Part shown: piece after piece, positions 24,401 through 38,700 of the stretch
Numbering within the stretch: position 1 is the stretch's first letter
Layout of the letters: each line of letters opens with the position of its first letter
Assembly (NCBI GenBank): GCA_949152475.1
Contig: OX424569.1
Location: 23,357,950-23,421,949, forward strand
DNA: 64,000 nt
Source of the DNA: Terebella lapidaria
Taxonomy: Eukaryota; Annelida; Polychaeta; Terebellida; Terebellidae
Reading direction: 5' to 3'
The notes under the pieces: generated by a model
Seen by the model: the letters and a program-made list of their open reading frames with translations, nothing else
Databases searched by the model: none
What the model was told of the DNA's origin: nothing
Made by a program: the position numbers and the translations under genes

Positions 24401-27400
24401 CGCCCTAGACAAACATGTCTAAGGGGTATTATGGATGAACTTTGACCTTGACCTTGAATTTTTTTGCCGAGTCGGCATTTTTCGTTTTCGTCGATATCTC
24501 GGAAACGGTGCGTCGTAGAGCGAAACGGACGTTATTTTCGGACTCGTCGCCATAGACAAACACGTCCAAGGGGTATTATGGATGAACTTTGACCTTGACC
24601 CGAAATTTTTTTGCCGAGTCGGCATTTTTCGTTTTCGTCGATATCTCGGAAACGGTGCGTCGTAGAGCGAAACGGACGTTATTTTCGGACTCGTCGCCCT
24701 AGACAAACATGTCTAAAGGGTATTATGGATGAACTTTGACCTTGACCTTGAATTTTTTTGCCGAGTCGTCATTTTTCGTTTTCGTCGATATCTCGGCAAC
24801 GGTGCGTCGTAGAGCGAAACGGACATTATTTTCGGACTCGTCGCCCTAGACTAACACGTCTAGATAGTATTATGGATGAACTTTGACCTTGACCCGAAAT
24901 TTTTTTGCCGAGTCGGCATTTTTCGTTTTCGTCGATATCTCGGAAACGGTGCTTCGTAGAGCGAAACGGACGTTATTTTCGGAATCGTCGCCCTAGACAA
25001 ACATGTCTAAGGGGTATTATGGATGAAGATTGACCTTGACCCAATTTTTTTTTGCCGAGTCAGCATTTTTCGTTTTCGTCGATATCTCGGAAACGGTGCG
25101 TCGTAGAGCGAAACGGACGTTATTTTCGGACTCGTCGCCCTAGACAAACATGTCTAAGGGGTATTATGGATGAACTTTGACCTTGACCCGAAAATTTTTT
25201 GCCGAGTCAGCATTTTTCGTTTTCGTCGATATCTCGGAAACGGTGCGTCGTAGAGCGAAACGGACGTTATTTTCGGACTCGTCGCCCTAGACAAAAATGT
25301 CTGAGGGGTATTATGGATGAACTTTGACCTTGACCCGAAATTTTTTTGCCGAGTCGGCATTTTTCGTTTTCATCGATATCTCGGAAACGGTGTGTCGTAG
25401 AGCGAAACGGACGTTATTTTCGGACTCGTCGCCCTAGACAAACATGTCTAAGGGGTATTATGGATGAACTTTGACCTTGACCCGAAATTTTTTTGCCGAG
25501 TCGGCATTTTCCGTTTTCGGCGATATCTCGGAAACGGTGCTTCATAGAGCGAAACGGACGTTATTTTCGGAATCGTCGCACTAGACAAACATATCTAAAG
25601 GGTATTATGGATGAACTTTGACCTTGACCCGAAATTTTTTTGCCGAGTCAGCATTTTTCGTTTTCGTCGATATCTCGGAAATGGTGCTTCGTAGAGCAAA
25701 ACGGACGTTATTTTCGGACTCGTCGCCCTAGACAAATAGTCTTAAGGGTATTATGGATGAACTTTGACCTTGACCCGAAATTTTTTGGTCGAGTCGGCAT
25801 TTCTCGGTTTCGTCGATATCTCGGAAACGGTGCGTCGTAGAGCGAAACGGACGTTATTTTCGGACTCGTCGCCCTAGACAAACATGTCTAATGGGTATTA
25901 TGGATGCACTTTGACCTTGACCCGAAATTATTTTGCCGAGTCGGCATTTCTCGTTTTCGTCGATATCTCGGAAACGATGCTTCGTAGAGCGAAACGGACG
26001 TTATTTTTGAACTCGTCGCCCTAGACAAACATGTCTAATTGGTATTATGGATGAACTTTGACCTTGACCCGAAATTTTTTTGCCGAGTCGGCATTTTTCT
26101 TTTTCGTCGATATCTAGTATATATTATAAATTAATCATCACACCGAAATGCCTCCAAGGCATCTTTAGGCCTTGACGTCTAGTTGATTGTGGACTATTTC
26201 CTTATTTCACAAATTTGATCAATAAGCATTAAAGCATTTGGAGCATAAATGTTGAATCAAACAGACCTGGTTGTTGGGCGAGAGCAGAAAGCAGTCAATC
26301 TGGGCGGGATTTCCCAGCGGACCCGACTCAACGACCACCTTGTTCAGGACGTTCCCCGTTGTCGACAGCAACAACAGCTCTTCCTTGCCACCTGTAGAAT
26401 TAAGTGATCGCACACCATGAATAGTTTGTATTAGTATCGAGACGTGATATTTTGACATATATTGACTGATATTACAGTTTTCATGATCAGTATTTAAATT
26501 CACAGTGATTCAGTAGAGGCATAATCCCACGATGACAAAAATTAGGCCAAGGGCCGAAGATAGGTTACCGGACAATGTTTAATATTTTAGATGTTAGCCA
26601 GGTCACTGGTTGAATTCAAGGTCAAGAGAATATTCAGCATATATAACATTAAGCATATATCATGTCCACAGTTGATTGCTAAGCTGTAAATTCAATAATC
26701 AGCGAGATATTAGCAATTTTGTGCTGTGGCCTTGAAAATGAAGGGGCAAAGGTCAAATTCAAGGTCATCAAAATATTCAGTGTATATCATTTTCTATATC
26801 ATGTCCACAATTGATTCCCAAGCCATACAGTCAATAGAGGAGCAAGATATGAGCCAGTTTGTCCTTGGACCTTGAAAATGAGGTCAGAGGTCAAATTCAA
26901 GGTCCGAGAATATTCAGCATATATCATTTCCTACATGTCCACAGTTGATTCCTAAGCTGTAAAATCGATAATAAGTGAGATATTAGACATTTTGTCCTGT
27001 GACCTTGAAAATGAGGTCAAAGGTCAAATTCAAGGTCATGACAATAATCTGCATATATCATTTCCTATATGTTCATAACTGATTCCTAAGCTGTAAAGTC
27101 GATAACAAGCGAGATATTAGCCATTTTGTCCCATGACCTTGAAAATGCGGTCAAAGGTCAAATTCAAGGTCATCAGAATATTCAGCATATATCATTTCCT
27201 ATATGTCCACAATTGATTCCTAAGCTGTAGAGTCGATAATAAGTGAGATATTAGCCATTTTGTCCTGTGACCTTGAAAAGGAGGTCAAAGGTCAACTTCA
27301 AGGTCATGACAATAATCTGCATATATCATTTCCTATATGTTCATAACTGATTCCTAAGCTGTAAAGTCGATAACAAGCGAGATATTAGCCATTTTGTCCT

Positions 27401-30400
27401 ATGACCTTGAAAATGGGGTCAAAGGTCAAATTCAAGGTCATCAGAATATTCAGCATATATCATTTCCTATATGTCCACAATTGAGTGCTAAGCTGTAGAG
27501 TCGATAATAAGCGAGATATCAGCCATTTTAAGCTCTGACCTTGAATTGAGGTCAGAGGTCAAATTCAAGGTCACGAGGATATTCAGCATATATCATTTCC
27601 TATATGTCCACAATTGATTCCTAGTCTCTAATCTCAATATTAAGTGAGATATTAGGCATAATGTGTCCCAGGGGCGGGTATAGGATTTTGGAAGGGGGGG
27701 GGGGGGGGGCCAAAACCTTTGTTTGACAGAGCGGCGAGCGAAGCGAGCCCATGTCGGGCGGGGGTCTGGGGCCCGCTCAAGGGCCCCGGACGCTGAAGGT
27801 TTATGCATCCCCAATGGTGTGTTCTAGGGCTCTCCTTGGACCAATTTCATGGGCTTGGAGAGTTTATGAATACCTGATCTTGGGTGAATCCAGGGTTCTG
27901 ATTGGAAGGCCGAGATATGAAATGTCGTGAAGCGAGGTGGTGAAGACCAAGGATCTGGTACCCGCTTGAGGGCCCCAGAAGCTGAAGGGATATGCAGCGG
28001 TGTGTTTTATAGGTTTCCTTTGGTCCATTTCCCATTCCCCTAAAGAGTGTGTTGCATGGCTGATTCAGGCAAATCTAGGATTTTGAGGGAAAGCCTAGTT
28101 CTGAAATGTTGTTAAGGATGTTGAAGCAAGCCCCTGTCGGCCGGGGGTCTGGGGCCCGCTAAAGGGCCCCAGAAGCTGGCGGTATTCGCGTGCCTAATAC
28201 AGCATCCCAGAGCTCTCCTGGGTCTAACTATCAAGCATTACTTAACACCCATAAATGCATGATCACTGTAGTTGGAATAAAATATGACCTAAAATATTAC
28301 CTGGTTTTGGACCCCACCAAAGGATTAAGTGCATTTGGCCATTCAATGCTTTCAAATCATTTGAAGAAGGTGAAGGGCATAAAGTGCTTCCACTGAGAAT
28401 AGGTGGGTCGGTTATAGAATGAACACACTGCTCGCGACATGGGGCCCCAGAAGTTAAAGCTACTTCCCGGTGTAATGTATCTTGAAAACACTTCCTCCCC
28501 TGTCTTTTTCCCCTTTTCCTTCTTTTTTCTTCTTCTCTTTTTAGGAAGAGCAGGGCTCTTCCTCTATGATGTTGGTTTTTTTTGGATTTTTGAATTTTTT
28601 CTTTTGTTTACATTCTTGAAAGTGCCACTTGGAACCACAACAGGCTATTCAACTGTGGCTAATTGGGAGGGCCCGGGGCCCGTTGGGAGGAAAATGACGC
28701 CCGTGTACCTAATCATGGTTAATGTAATAAGTTATTAGCGATAATAATCCCAGGAGACGTGTGTTCCGACCTTTTTTTTTTTGTATGTCACCGTTTCATA
28801 CCCATCACCACTCCCGTTTTGATCTCCACTGGAACAGTGCTTTCTTGCAATCATATGCACTCAAAGTTTTGGATATACATTCCGCACAATATATAGATAC
28901 AGTATGGTATTGCAACAATGAAAGACAAGTTGATACGGCAACATAATAATTATGTGTTAGTGGTGGTATTCCATATTCCAGTGGGCAAATTCAATTCTCG
29001 TGTGGCCCCGATAAGCAGTCACGGCAGTCGGCCCGCCAGCCAGAGAGTCACTGAATTGTCCAATCGGGAAGCTGTCTTGGCGGACACACCCACATGTTTA
29101 TGAAATACACGTGGATATAATGATATGCAAATGATCACGTGAGCGAGTCCCGCCAATTAGCGTACTGCCCCAAAAAATTGCTGCAGGGTCAAGGTCAAAA
29201 TGCCAGCCGCCAAGAGATCGTCCAACCATAGAACTCCCAACTGAGTGCGGTATTTGTGGAAATACTTGTTACGACCCAAATAAATGGTCTTTTCTATGAC
29301 TCTTTCCTACTTCACTGGTAATACTTCATAAAAATATCACCACCGAAAGCTTGTTTATGGGGGAATTTAATTAAAAATGCCATTGAAGTGAAGCGAGATT
29401 TCAACGAGATTTGACTAAAAGGAACAGAGTCGGAAACAAACAAACAAAACTTGGCAGATTTGCAGATTTGCGGAGCTTTTACACGGGAAAAAACTTAGTT
29501 TCCTCCTAAAATAAGCAGAAACAAATGGATACTAGATCTAGCACTTTCATCATGTTTATGATAGTTTCATATTGCCGACGAGAATTGTCAGTGCTGATTT
29601 TGATAGCAGTCACACGAGCGGCGATTCGGGGTGGGGGGTGTGCCTGGGCTACTTCAGTATTTGGCAGCTGACACTACACACTGCACACTGACACAACATG
29701 TACGCTGATCTTCAAACCAACATTTGGGCAAGGAGAAACATGATCGCATTGATGAAAAAAGCTTTCATACATGTCATGAATTATTGGAAATGCAGACAAG
29801 TTACTGAAATGTCTCTGCAGTACAAATCAAAACACTGAAAAAAATCCATAAAGAAATTTAAATCTTAGACTAAAGCTCAAAAAACATTGTGCCTCCTAAA
29901 TCAGAAAAACATAATCAGAACCTTGAAAATATTACACATTGGTCCCAAAAATAGTCGGGTGATTTTTAAACGTGTTCAATAAGGTAAAGCTTCTGACTTG
30001 TAGAGATTTCATGGCTGTAACGGAATAAGTAACATTAGTTTTATTGATTAAGTCTTATTGGCCACAATAAAAATAATTATTACAAGAAACATTTATTATC
30101 GGGTTCAACAATGTAAAGGTTCTGGGGCCCAGACGAGTCGACAGGTACCCAAATTCGGGGCGGGTCATACAATTACCTGGATCGGAATTTTGTTACTCGT
30201 ATTTGAGAACAAATAAAGATATAGTTTTGAATATTTGTGATAAACACTAGTAAAATCACAAGAATGACAAGGAAATCATCAGGAAAAGAAACGATAGTTT
30301 TATGAGGTCATGACATTGTGATCTTTCTCAAACTTGAAAATACTGGTAATTACTGACGAAACAAATAATATGTGTCAAAGATCAATGTCTGGCGTTTACG

Positions 30401-32717
30401 TGTTACAAATTGCTTCAGTGAGTATCATTCAAATTTTGCTATATATTTGGACGGGTCGGGTCAGACGACACAGGTACCCGGTTCGGAAATTTCCGACTCA
30501 CTCGGGCCCTAAAAAGTTCTATCCAGTCATGACTAACCGAATAAAAATAGTTACATGACAAGAAAATAGTTACATGACAAATTTATTGGCCCAACAAGGT
30601 ATAGATTCTGCCCAGTAGAGTTACAATATGGCCACAACATATATGTACCAAATCAAATACAATATTCAAGGGTTTTTAAATAGTTCTGTGCAAACATTTT
30701 CGAAGCTCTTCCTTTGAGGCCAGTGGCCCTTGTTTCTTCTTTTTTTTTTGGGGGGGGGGGGGGGGGGCATGGCCCCTTCGCCCCCCCCCTAAACCCGCCC
30801 CTGTGTCCCATTATAAAGCATAGGAGAATTTAACATGGGAAAGTCCCATTTGGGCCGAGTTTGGGCCAAAATGGCCCACTTCGAGCGATTCAAGCGCAAC
30901 GAAATTTATAGACATCATAGGGGTACATATGAGGAGTGTTATGTATCAAAAAGAAAAAAAGTTACTGAACAGATTTTGAGAAAATGGCCACCAAAGTCCA
31001 AAATCAGGCATTTTTCGTCGAAAACGGCCGCCATTTTGAAAAAAATGCGAAAATAAAAAAACGAAAAAATACCTCCTTACTGAATTATTTTTAAGTATTT
31101 TTGTGCAAAATTTCAGAAGAATTCGCCCGTAAACAAAAAAGATAAAAATGTGGACGACGACGACGACGGACGACAGACGACGGACGCAACGCCATGCCAA
31201 TAGGTTATCGGACCATAGGTCCGGTAACCTAAAATGTATTACATTTACTGTATGTACCGGTACATCATGCACTGGTACACATTAAAATCTACATGTACGT
31301 ACAATGATTTGTCAAATTTACATTTACACAAGGGACGGGTAAACAGAAAGAAAACTATTTCAGACTCACAGCACCAGAGTTGTTCAGATTTGTATTGAAC
31401 ACTGCGCAGAAGTGGGTTTCCCGGCAAGTGGATTTTGTTGATAATGTTTAGCGTGTTGGTGTCCCAGCGAATAATCTGGCCATCGATACTGGCACTGTAT
31501 ATACTGAAATTGAGAACATGGGTATTCAATAAACATGTACAGAATATCCTGTATCACATATCACATGTTAACTGCCATGTATATTTAAATATTTGGTTCT
31601 ATTTTGTTGGTGGACTAGAATAAACAAAGTACCTGCATAAAATAGTACATTTACGGTTTCGAACAAACATTTTATATCACGATATACGTTATACAATAAC
31701 AAAAGGATGATTCGACCCCAATCTTGGAATCATCTCACATCGATATGGAGTAGAATTGTTGCTAACCTGTCATCGTCCCCGTGGCAGAACTCTGTGACCA
31801 TGTCTCTATGATCTGGGAGTGTTTGGTTACACAGTTTGGTGCGTTGGTCCATCACATAGATGTTGCTATCCATGCACCCCACCCACACCTGTCTGTCACC
31901 CACGGCAACCAAACAAACCTGTCCGAAATTCAATTACGTCAACATACAATCCAGATATGGATATATATATTTCCTTGTCTTTGCATGATAAACATTCCCA
32001 ATCAGACAACCAACAATTTTTTCTCCAGTTGAATTTTCACCATTGAGTTCAATTGTATATTATCATCTGATGTCAACCTGATATATAACATCGAAAAACA
32101 CACACAAAACTGACCAGACGTTCTGTCGACAGGGAGCGTAGTGATTCGACTGCCCAGCAGGCGGCGTCATACACTGCAACACGACCGCTAGACAGGGCAC
32201 ACCACAGGCGCGGACCAAAGTCTTCTGTGTGTACACCAGAGCGTCCTGGCGAATATACATGATCTTCAATACATGTAACAGAAATAGCTGTTTTCAACAT
32301 GTTTTTTTTGTACAGGGCATTCTTTCACTGCAAGATGTTAACTAGTGACATGATTTGATCACTTGATGGGCTATAATTCATGTGTTTTCTCTCATACAAC
32401 ATGTTTTCGTCCTGTGTTTCCGATGCCATTGTATGACATGAATTCATTAGTTCAGCACGCAAAACCAACTACAAGTAACTTTTTCAGATGCACAATTGCA
32501 GAGTAGAGAAAGATCCCTACTGCCTGGTACGTAGAGCAGTGCCTCGACTGCGGTCCTCTCAACCTCCGCCTGACTCGGGTCCAACTGCTGCTGCAGGAAC
32601 TCTTTGGTGTCCGGAGGTAATGTTGTCGCACCCTGGATCCGACGCTGCATGAAGTAACAGAGCGACTCGGCCTCCTCCATTTCATAACCGCGGTGGTTGG
32701 CAAAATCTGATTGTCCA
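21477..32717 (-). CDS. DENND3: DENND3 exons 21-27: C-terminal WD40 propeller
   Basis: Residues about 977-1324. Exon 22 has PRLWCALSSGRVAVYDA, exon 23 DRQVWVGCMDSNIYVMDQ, exon 24 SASIDGQIIRWDT and SEQLWCC, exon 25 LLLSTTGNVLNKVVVESG, exon 26 LWLGLGRQGEIHVYDADTL, and exon 27 VWVGSKDGEIFVFDASSL then SGAGSLDGRVSVWRGAR and TAG (21477-21479). Each matches the order of blades in human DENND3, including the final SGSGxxxGKVAIWKG. Exons 24-27 are spread over 10 kb because two repeat-filled introns separate them. Confidence 0.95.
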
Positions 32718-35700
32718 CTGCAAAATACAGTCGCATCATCGTGAACAAACGATTTAACACAGAGGAATTTGTGCCAAGATAATATTCTGTTTATTATTGT
32801 GCAATACCATCTGGGAGAGCATACCTCTGTATGAAAGCATTGACTAGAAGAACATTCTGAGCAGCGCTGTGAATGAGGCTAGGATTCCGAAGTTCTTCAG
32901 CGAGCAGTTTTCCCGCCCACATCTCATTGATCAACAAGAACCATTCTTGGCAGCAGTCTTTCAGTATGGCGGAAAACGGCTTGACCTTCTCATCTGGTAG
33001 TTCAAACATAAATTTGTAATGAACACAATAATTTGGCTGGGAAAAAGGTGTCATTATGTGGTACACTGTATTTATGACTTGTGAGCTAGTGAAATATCAC
33101 AACACACAAACAATTTGCGTGGACTCACCAATACTGTAAACTTTCAGTGCAAGGACAGGTTTCAGTAGAGTCCGTTGCTGTGTGACGTCAATTTTCTTGA
33201 TATTCCTCAGCTGTATGATTTCTTTCCATTTTTGTGATCCCTCATGGAGGAAAAACAGCCTGCCGAGAATAAAATCACATTCAACTACATAGGTCTATCT
33301 TCCTTTGTTACCAAATGGACAGACATACATTAATGCAATATTGACATGATAATGCCCATGAATTTATTACTCGTGATGAATGAACACACAGTTCCAGTTT
33401 TTTACCGTTTCATACTGAGAACGATGCGCCCTGTTCCCACAGAACACCTGCAGATGTCAGACACTTTAAGCAGAATCTCGCTCGGGTCCAGGCGTACGCT
33501 CGGGATGTTGACTTGCTGTAAAGCGACCTCATTCTCCTTCCAGCTCTGGTAGAACTCCTCAAATGTGTACGGATCCACGACTGAAAGTTTTGGACTGATT
33601 CAGGTGTATCTTTCTTTCTGTTTTTACACACTTTACTACAATGGACCCTTGTATGTCTGTGTATACATGATGTCTCCAATACATAACTGCTTACATGTAC
33701 AATTGTATAAGTATATTGATAACTCACCGGTTCTTTCGCCCAATGTAAGTGCATCAAACAATCTTGAGATTGTCTCTGAGTCTGTTGTCACATCAAACAG
33801 TAACTGGACAAGCTCTGCAAAACCACTCTCATCTGGAACCACACAACCATATGTAAGACCACTTAGACATGTTACTCAACTGTCAGTAAGTCACTATAAG
33901 TAACTCAACACCTTTCACATTCCATGCTTTGTGATGAATGGAGCAATATCTCCTTGAATTTGTATGCAGAAGTGGTACATTATATGTGTATTCCATAAGT
34001 TGTCACTCATTTTCTATCATCAAGAATATGGATGGTAATTCTATCTTAACTTGCATTACTGGTATATGATTATTTTTCACACGAAGTTTATCCTATATAA
34101 CATTCGTAGATACAGTAAACTCCCGTTATAACAAAGTCGATGGGACCCACGTGAGTACTTCGTTATAAAAGAAGTTTGTAATAAAAGAAGTTACATATTT
34201 AAATGTTGTTTCTCATTCATTACTAAATGTGGTTTCTCTCAAAACAAGAACACAAATCATTAGTTTATATGAATAGTTTGTTCAATGAATACATGTTTCC
34301 GTTTGGTAGCCATGATGACTATTTATAAATTTCATAATTTGCTCTATTCATAGCTATTGTGCGCCCTGTAAAAACGTGATGAACATACTATCTATTCAAT
34401 ATGACAAAATCTGCTCGGCATCGTGTGAAAACAAGACTGTAACTACACCGTGAAACAACTTTGCCTGCCTGATTGCAATCAACCAGTGACACGTGCAGAC
34501 AGCCGACAACTAAAATCACAGCTTGCAATTCACCAATAGTCAATGTATTTGGCCACGATTTCTTTCTGAGGGGCGATTGTCAACAGCCAGTGGGGCGTGA
34601 AATTGACCAGCTTCGATGACTTCGAATTAACCGTAGCAATTTCAATGAGTTTGATTGGATTGGGACCAGCTCATGTGTTTGATATAAGCGAAATTTCGAT
34701 ATATACATTTCGTTATATCCGGCGTCGTTTGTGATGTAATTGGAAGGGGACTGGGCTGGACCACCAACCTGCTTCGTTATAAGAGGGTACTTCGATATAT
34801 CCGACTTTGAAATAACGGGAGTTTACTGTATATACAATTTCAAGCAAGTCCATAGTATCCAAAGCCTACCTATATCCTCCTCTGGTATCTTGCTAAGTTC
34901 CATGATGACGGGTTGACGAGATGGTTCTTTCTGCTGACTAGATGCCTCACGGAACAGCGCTGACTTCTGGTACATAAATGACTGCTCCACGGCTGTGCGG
35001 TCTTCTGTGCTCAGTGAGCTCATGATTTGTGACACATACCTGCAATGGTAAAGGTATGAAACGTAGAGCCATAGAGGGCTCTAAGCTTACCGGACCCAAG
35101 ACAGTTATATGTAAGCCGAAGGCAATGTCCTGAAGTCATGAGAATAATTGCATATCATTCATGCCTAAATCTTGCTCTACGTAAGTCAATCGTGTTAGGG
35201 CCTAATATAAAATGATATGAAACTAGAATGGAACTGACTAATACTGTCAAAGATAATCTTTGCTTTTGTGTCAGTTTCAGTTTATTGAGGTCAAAGGTCA
35301 AATTCAACCTCACAAGAATATTTGGCATATATAATTTCCCATATGTCCTCAATTGATGCCTAAGCTGTAAAGTCGATAATAACAAGATATTAGCGATTTT
35401 GTGCTCTGACCTTGAAAACAAGGTCAAAGGTCAAATTCAAGGTCATCAAAATATTCGGCATATATCATTTCCTATATGTCCACAATGGATTCCTGAGCTG
35501 CTAAGTTGATAATAAGCGAGATATTACCCATTTTGTGCCCTGACCTTGAGAATAAGGTCAAAGGTCAAGTTCAAGGTCATGAGAATATTCAGCATATCTC
35601 ATTTTCTATGAGTCAACAATTGATTCCTAAGCTGTAAAGTCGATAATAAGCGAGATATTAGCTATTTTGTGCTGTGACCTTGAAAATTAGGTCGAAGGTC

Positions 35701-38700
35701 AAATTCAAGGTCACGAGAACAATTGACATATATAATTTCCTATATGTGCATAATTGATTCCTAATGTCTAATCCCAATATTAAGTGAGATATTAGGAGAA
35801 ATTTGTCCCCATTATAAAGCAGAGGCTAATTTAACATGGGAAAGTCCCATCTGGGACCAGTCGAAAAAATCAAAATGGCAGCCACACGCAGACTGACGAT
35901 TCAAGGGCAATGAAACTTATACACAGCACAGAGGTATATCAGGGGAATCTTTTGAAACAAAAATCTCAAATCTGATCGAACAGTTTTTGAGAAAATGGCC
36001 GCCAAATTCCAAAATTGGCTATTTTTCGACAAAAATGGTCGCCATTTTGGAAAAAACGATTAAAAAAAAATGGTCCGGAGATATGGGCCCATAGAACATA
36101 TTTTATGAATTACAGCAATACTCATCGAACAGATTTTTCCCATCGTTTGACAACGCCGACACTGACGAACGGACGCTGGACGCAACCTGACGACAATAGC
36201 TTATCGGACTATAGGACCGGTAAGCTAAAAACATATCACATGCTATAAAGGAAAACATATCACATGCTATACCGGAACTGCATGTATAACGAGCACATTT
36301 TCAAAACAATTTTGTCAGATGACTTCCTCCAGAGCAGATCTAATTTTTCATTTATACCGGTATTTTGTCCCAATTACACAGGATTATACTACCCATGAAT
36401 TAAGGAAATCAGTTAAACGTATTTTTAGAGGGACTTGTTTTTTCTTAGCCATTTTTCATGTCATGTCAAGTACTTACTGTAGTGGGAAAATACGAGCGTT
36501 GCAAGTTTCAACGTCATGGAATGCCTCCAACGCTTCCTTCTTCTGGTGTTTGGCGGCAAGTAAGATCCCCCGGAGGTACGCATAGACACTCCTAGCTTCA
36601 ACCGTCTCACAACTCTGGATATTTGAGATAAACTGCCGAGAGTGGTGAGGTTACATGCATCTATCTTAAAATTTGAAAGTTGAATGTTACTGCAAACCTT
36701 TAGAGCATTTTCGACTTCTAACAGCGAGTTATCGATGTAGGAGTGGCTGAGCATGTAGACAAATGGTGGAAGTTTGAGAGGGATGGGTTCTGCTGACTCC
36801 CAAAGTTCGCCACAACACTGGGCTGAGAGGTTTGAGATGGAGTGACTTCGCCGTGTCAGCGGGGAGGAGGAACGGGAACTGGAGTGAAATGTCAAAATTC
36901 ACTGTTATAAAATCAGCAAAAACACATGTAGGCATATTAGTGCATGTGCATATTCACTATTTGGCTGAGGCCTACATGTATTATTTGAAATAAAAATTTC
37001 CTGTGTAAAATTCCCACTTCAGGAGAAAATTTTGTGTTTCAAAGTTCGTATCCCAACTGCAGTCCAGCACTGTAGATAATCGAGATCTGAGAGCTTTCAA
37101 GTCAGGAGCCATAATAACTAGATGCTTCCGGTCGCCTACGACCGCTTGGATGTACACCCATAGCCCCATCATCCCTGTCGCCCCAAATATCACTGATAAG
37201 CATGAAAAACTAAAGTAAGGAAATGTAAATGTAAAATCTTAACATGCTTAAGCCAAAACTTCAGTGCACATGAATTTCCATTCCAACATGTTCGATAAGA
37301 TAACAAAATTACAGCCAGATCAAACTTTTCATCAAAAGTTATATTTCAACTCACATTAACTTATATTTTAACTCAATTACTCAAATTGTAGCCAGATCAA
37401 ACATTCCACCATAAGTTATATTTTAACTCATAATATGTGCCAAACTTGGTTTCAAGTTGAAATTCAAAGTAAAAGTTGACCAAAACTGCATTTCAAGATG
37501 ACGACATTGGAGCCGGATCAAACTTTTCACCATAAGTTAGATTTCAACTGATATTACTAAGTATGTGCCAAATTTGGTTTCAAACTGAAATGCAAAGTAA
37601 AAGTTGACCAAAACCGAATTTCAAAATGACGAAATTGAAGCCAGATCAATGTTTTCACAAAAAGCTCTATTTTCACCCCAAATATGTTCCAAATTAGGTT
37701 TGAATGTGAAATTCCAATCACCTGGTTGAGCTCAATAATAAATGTTTCTCATCTTAATTATTTTTATTGTGGTCAATAATAGAGTTAGGTGGCAAAAAAT
37801 AATGTTAACTTATTTGGTAAAGCCAAGGAATCTCTACTGGACAGAACTTTTACCTAGTTGAGCCCAATAATCAATATTTCTTGCCTTAACTATTTTTATT
37901 GTGGTCAATAATAGACTAGCAAAAATAATGTTAACTTATTTGGTTACACCCATGAAATCTGTAGTGGACAGAACCTTTACCTTGTTGATCTGAATAATAA
38001 ATGTTTCTCATCTTAACTATTTTTATTGTGGTCAATAATAGATTTAACTAGCAAAAATAATGTTAACTTATTTGGTTACAGCCATGAAATCTCTATTGGA
38101 CAGAACCTTTACCTTGTTGAACCCAATAATAAATATTTATTATCTTAACTATATTTTATTGTGGTCAATAATAGACTGAACTACTAAAAAATAATGTTAA
38201 CTTATTCGGTTACACCCATGAAATCTATAGTGGACAAAGCCTTTACCTTGTTGATATGAATAATAAATGTTTCTCATCTTAACTATTTTTATTGTGATCA
38301 ATAATAGCCTTAACTAGTAAAACTAACTTTAACTAATTCGATAATATTGTTCTGTTTTTCACCAAAAACATTCTCCATTCTGAACAAGAATCCAGTGCCA
38401 TTTGCTTTCATAGTACAGGGTATTGGAGTGATCACATACATGTACGTGTATATCAAAGTGGGTATTTTAATGGTTGTAATAAGTTAGTCAATTAACTAAT
38501 TAATATTTATACGATCATTCTGAAAAACAATAGGTTTCATGAGACAGTCTTTCTTATCGAGCCTGTGCGATTTCGTCATCATTCATCAAAAACTCCCACT
38601 CATAGAGCGTTCACAAGCCATGTGTGTTAAACAGGCTAATTTTAGCACAAAATGTGTCGCTAATCAGCCAATTTGGTTGCTATGGCAACCAAAATCGATA

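Noticed and set aside
24419..25840. Open frames of about 66-95 codons in the family B array
   Set aside because: They are translations of the repeat unit (same peptide repeated), with no independent coding signal.
23605..26182. CRISPR-like regular repeats
   Set aside because: Units are about 145 bp without short-repeat/unique-spacer structure, in a eukaryotic intron; this is a tandem-core transposable element.
27593..28738. Open frames in the poly-G-flanked region
   Set aside because: They lie inside a non-autonomous hAT-like element and repeat its internal units; no transposase motif.
36981..37193. Minus-strand frame near DENND3 exon 14
   Set aside because: Starts inside the family C left hairpin and is not phase-compatible with neighbouring exons.
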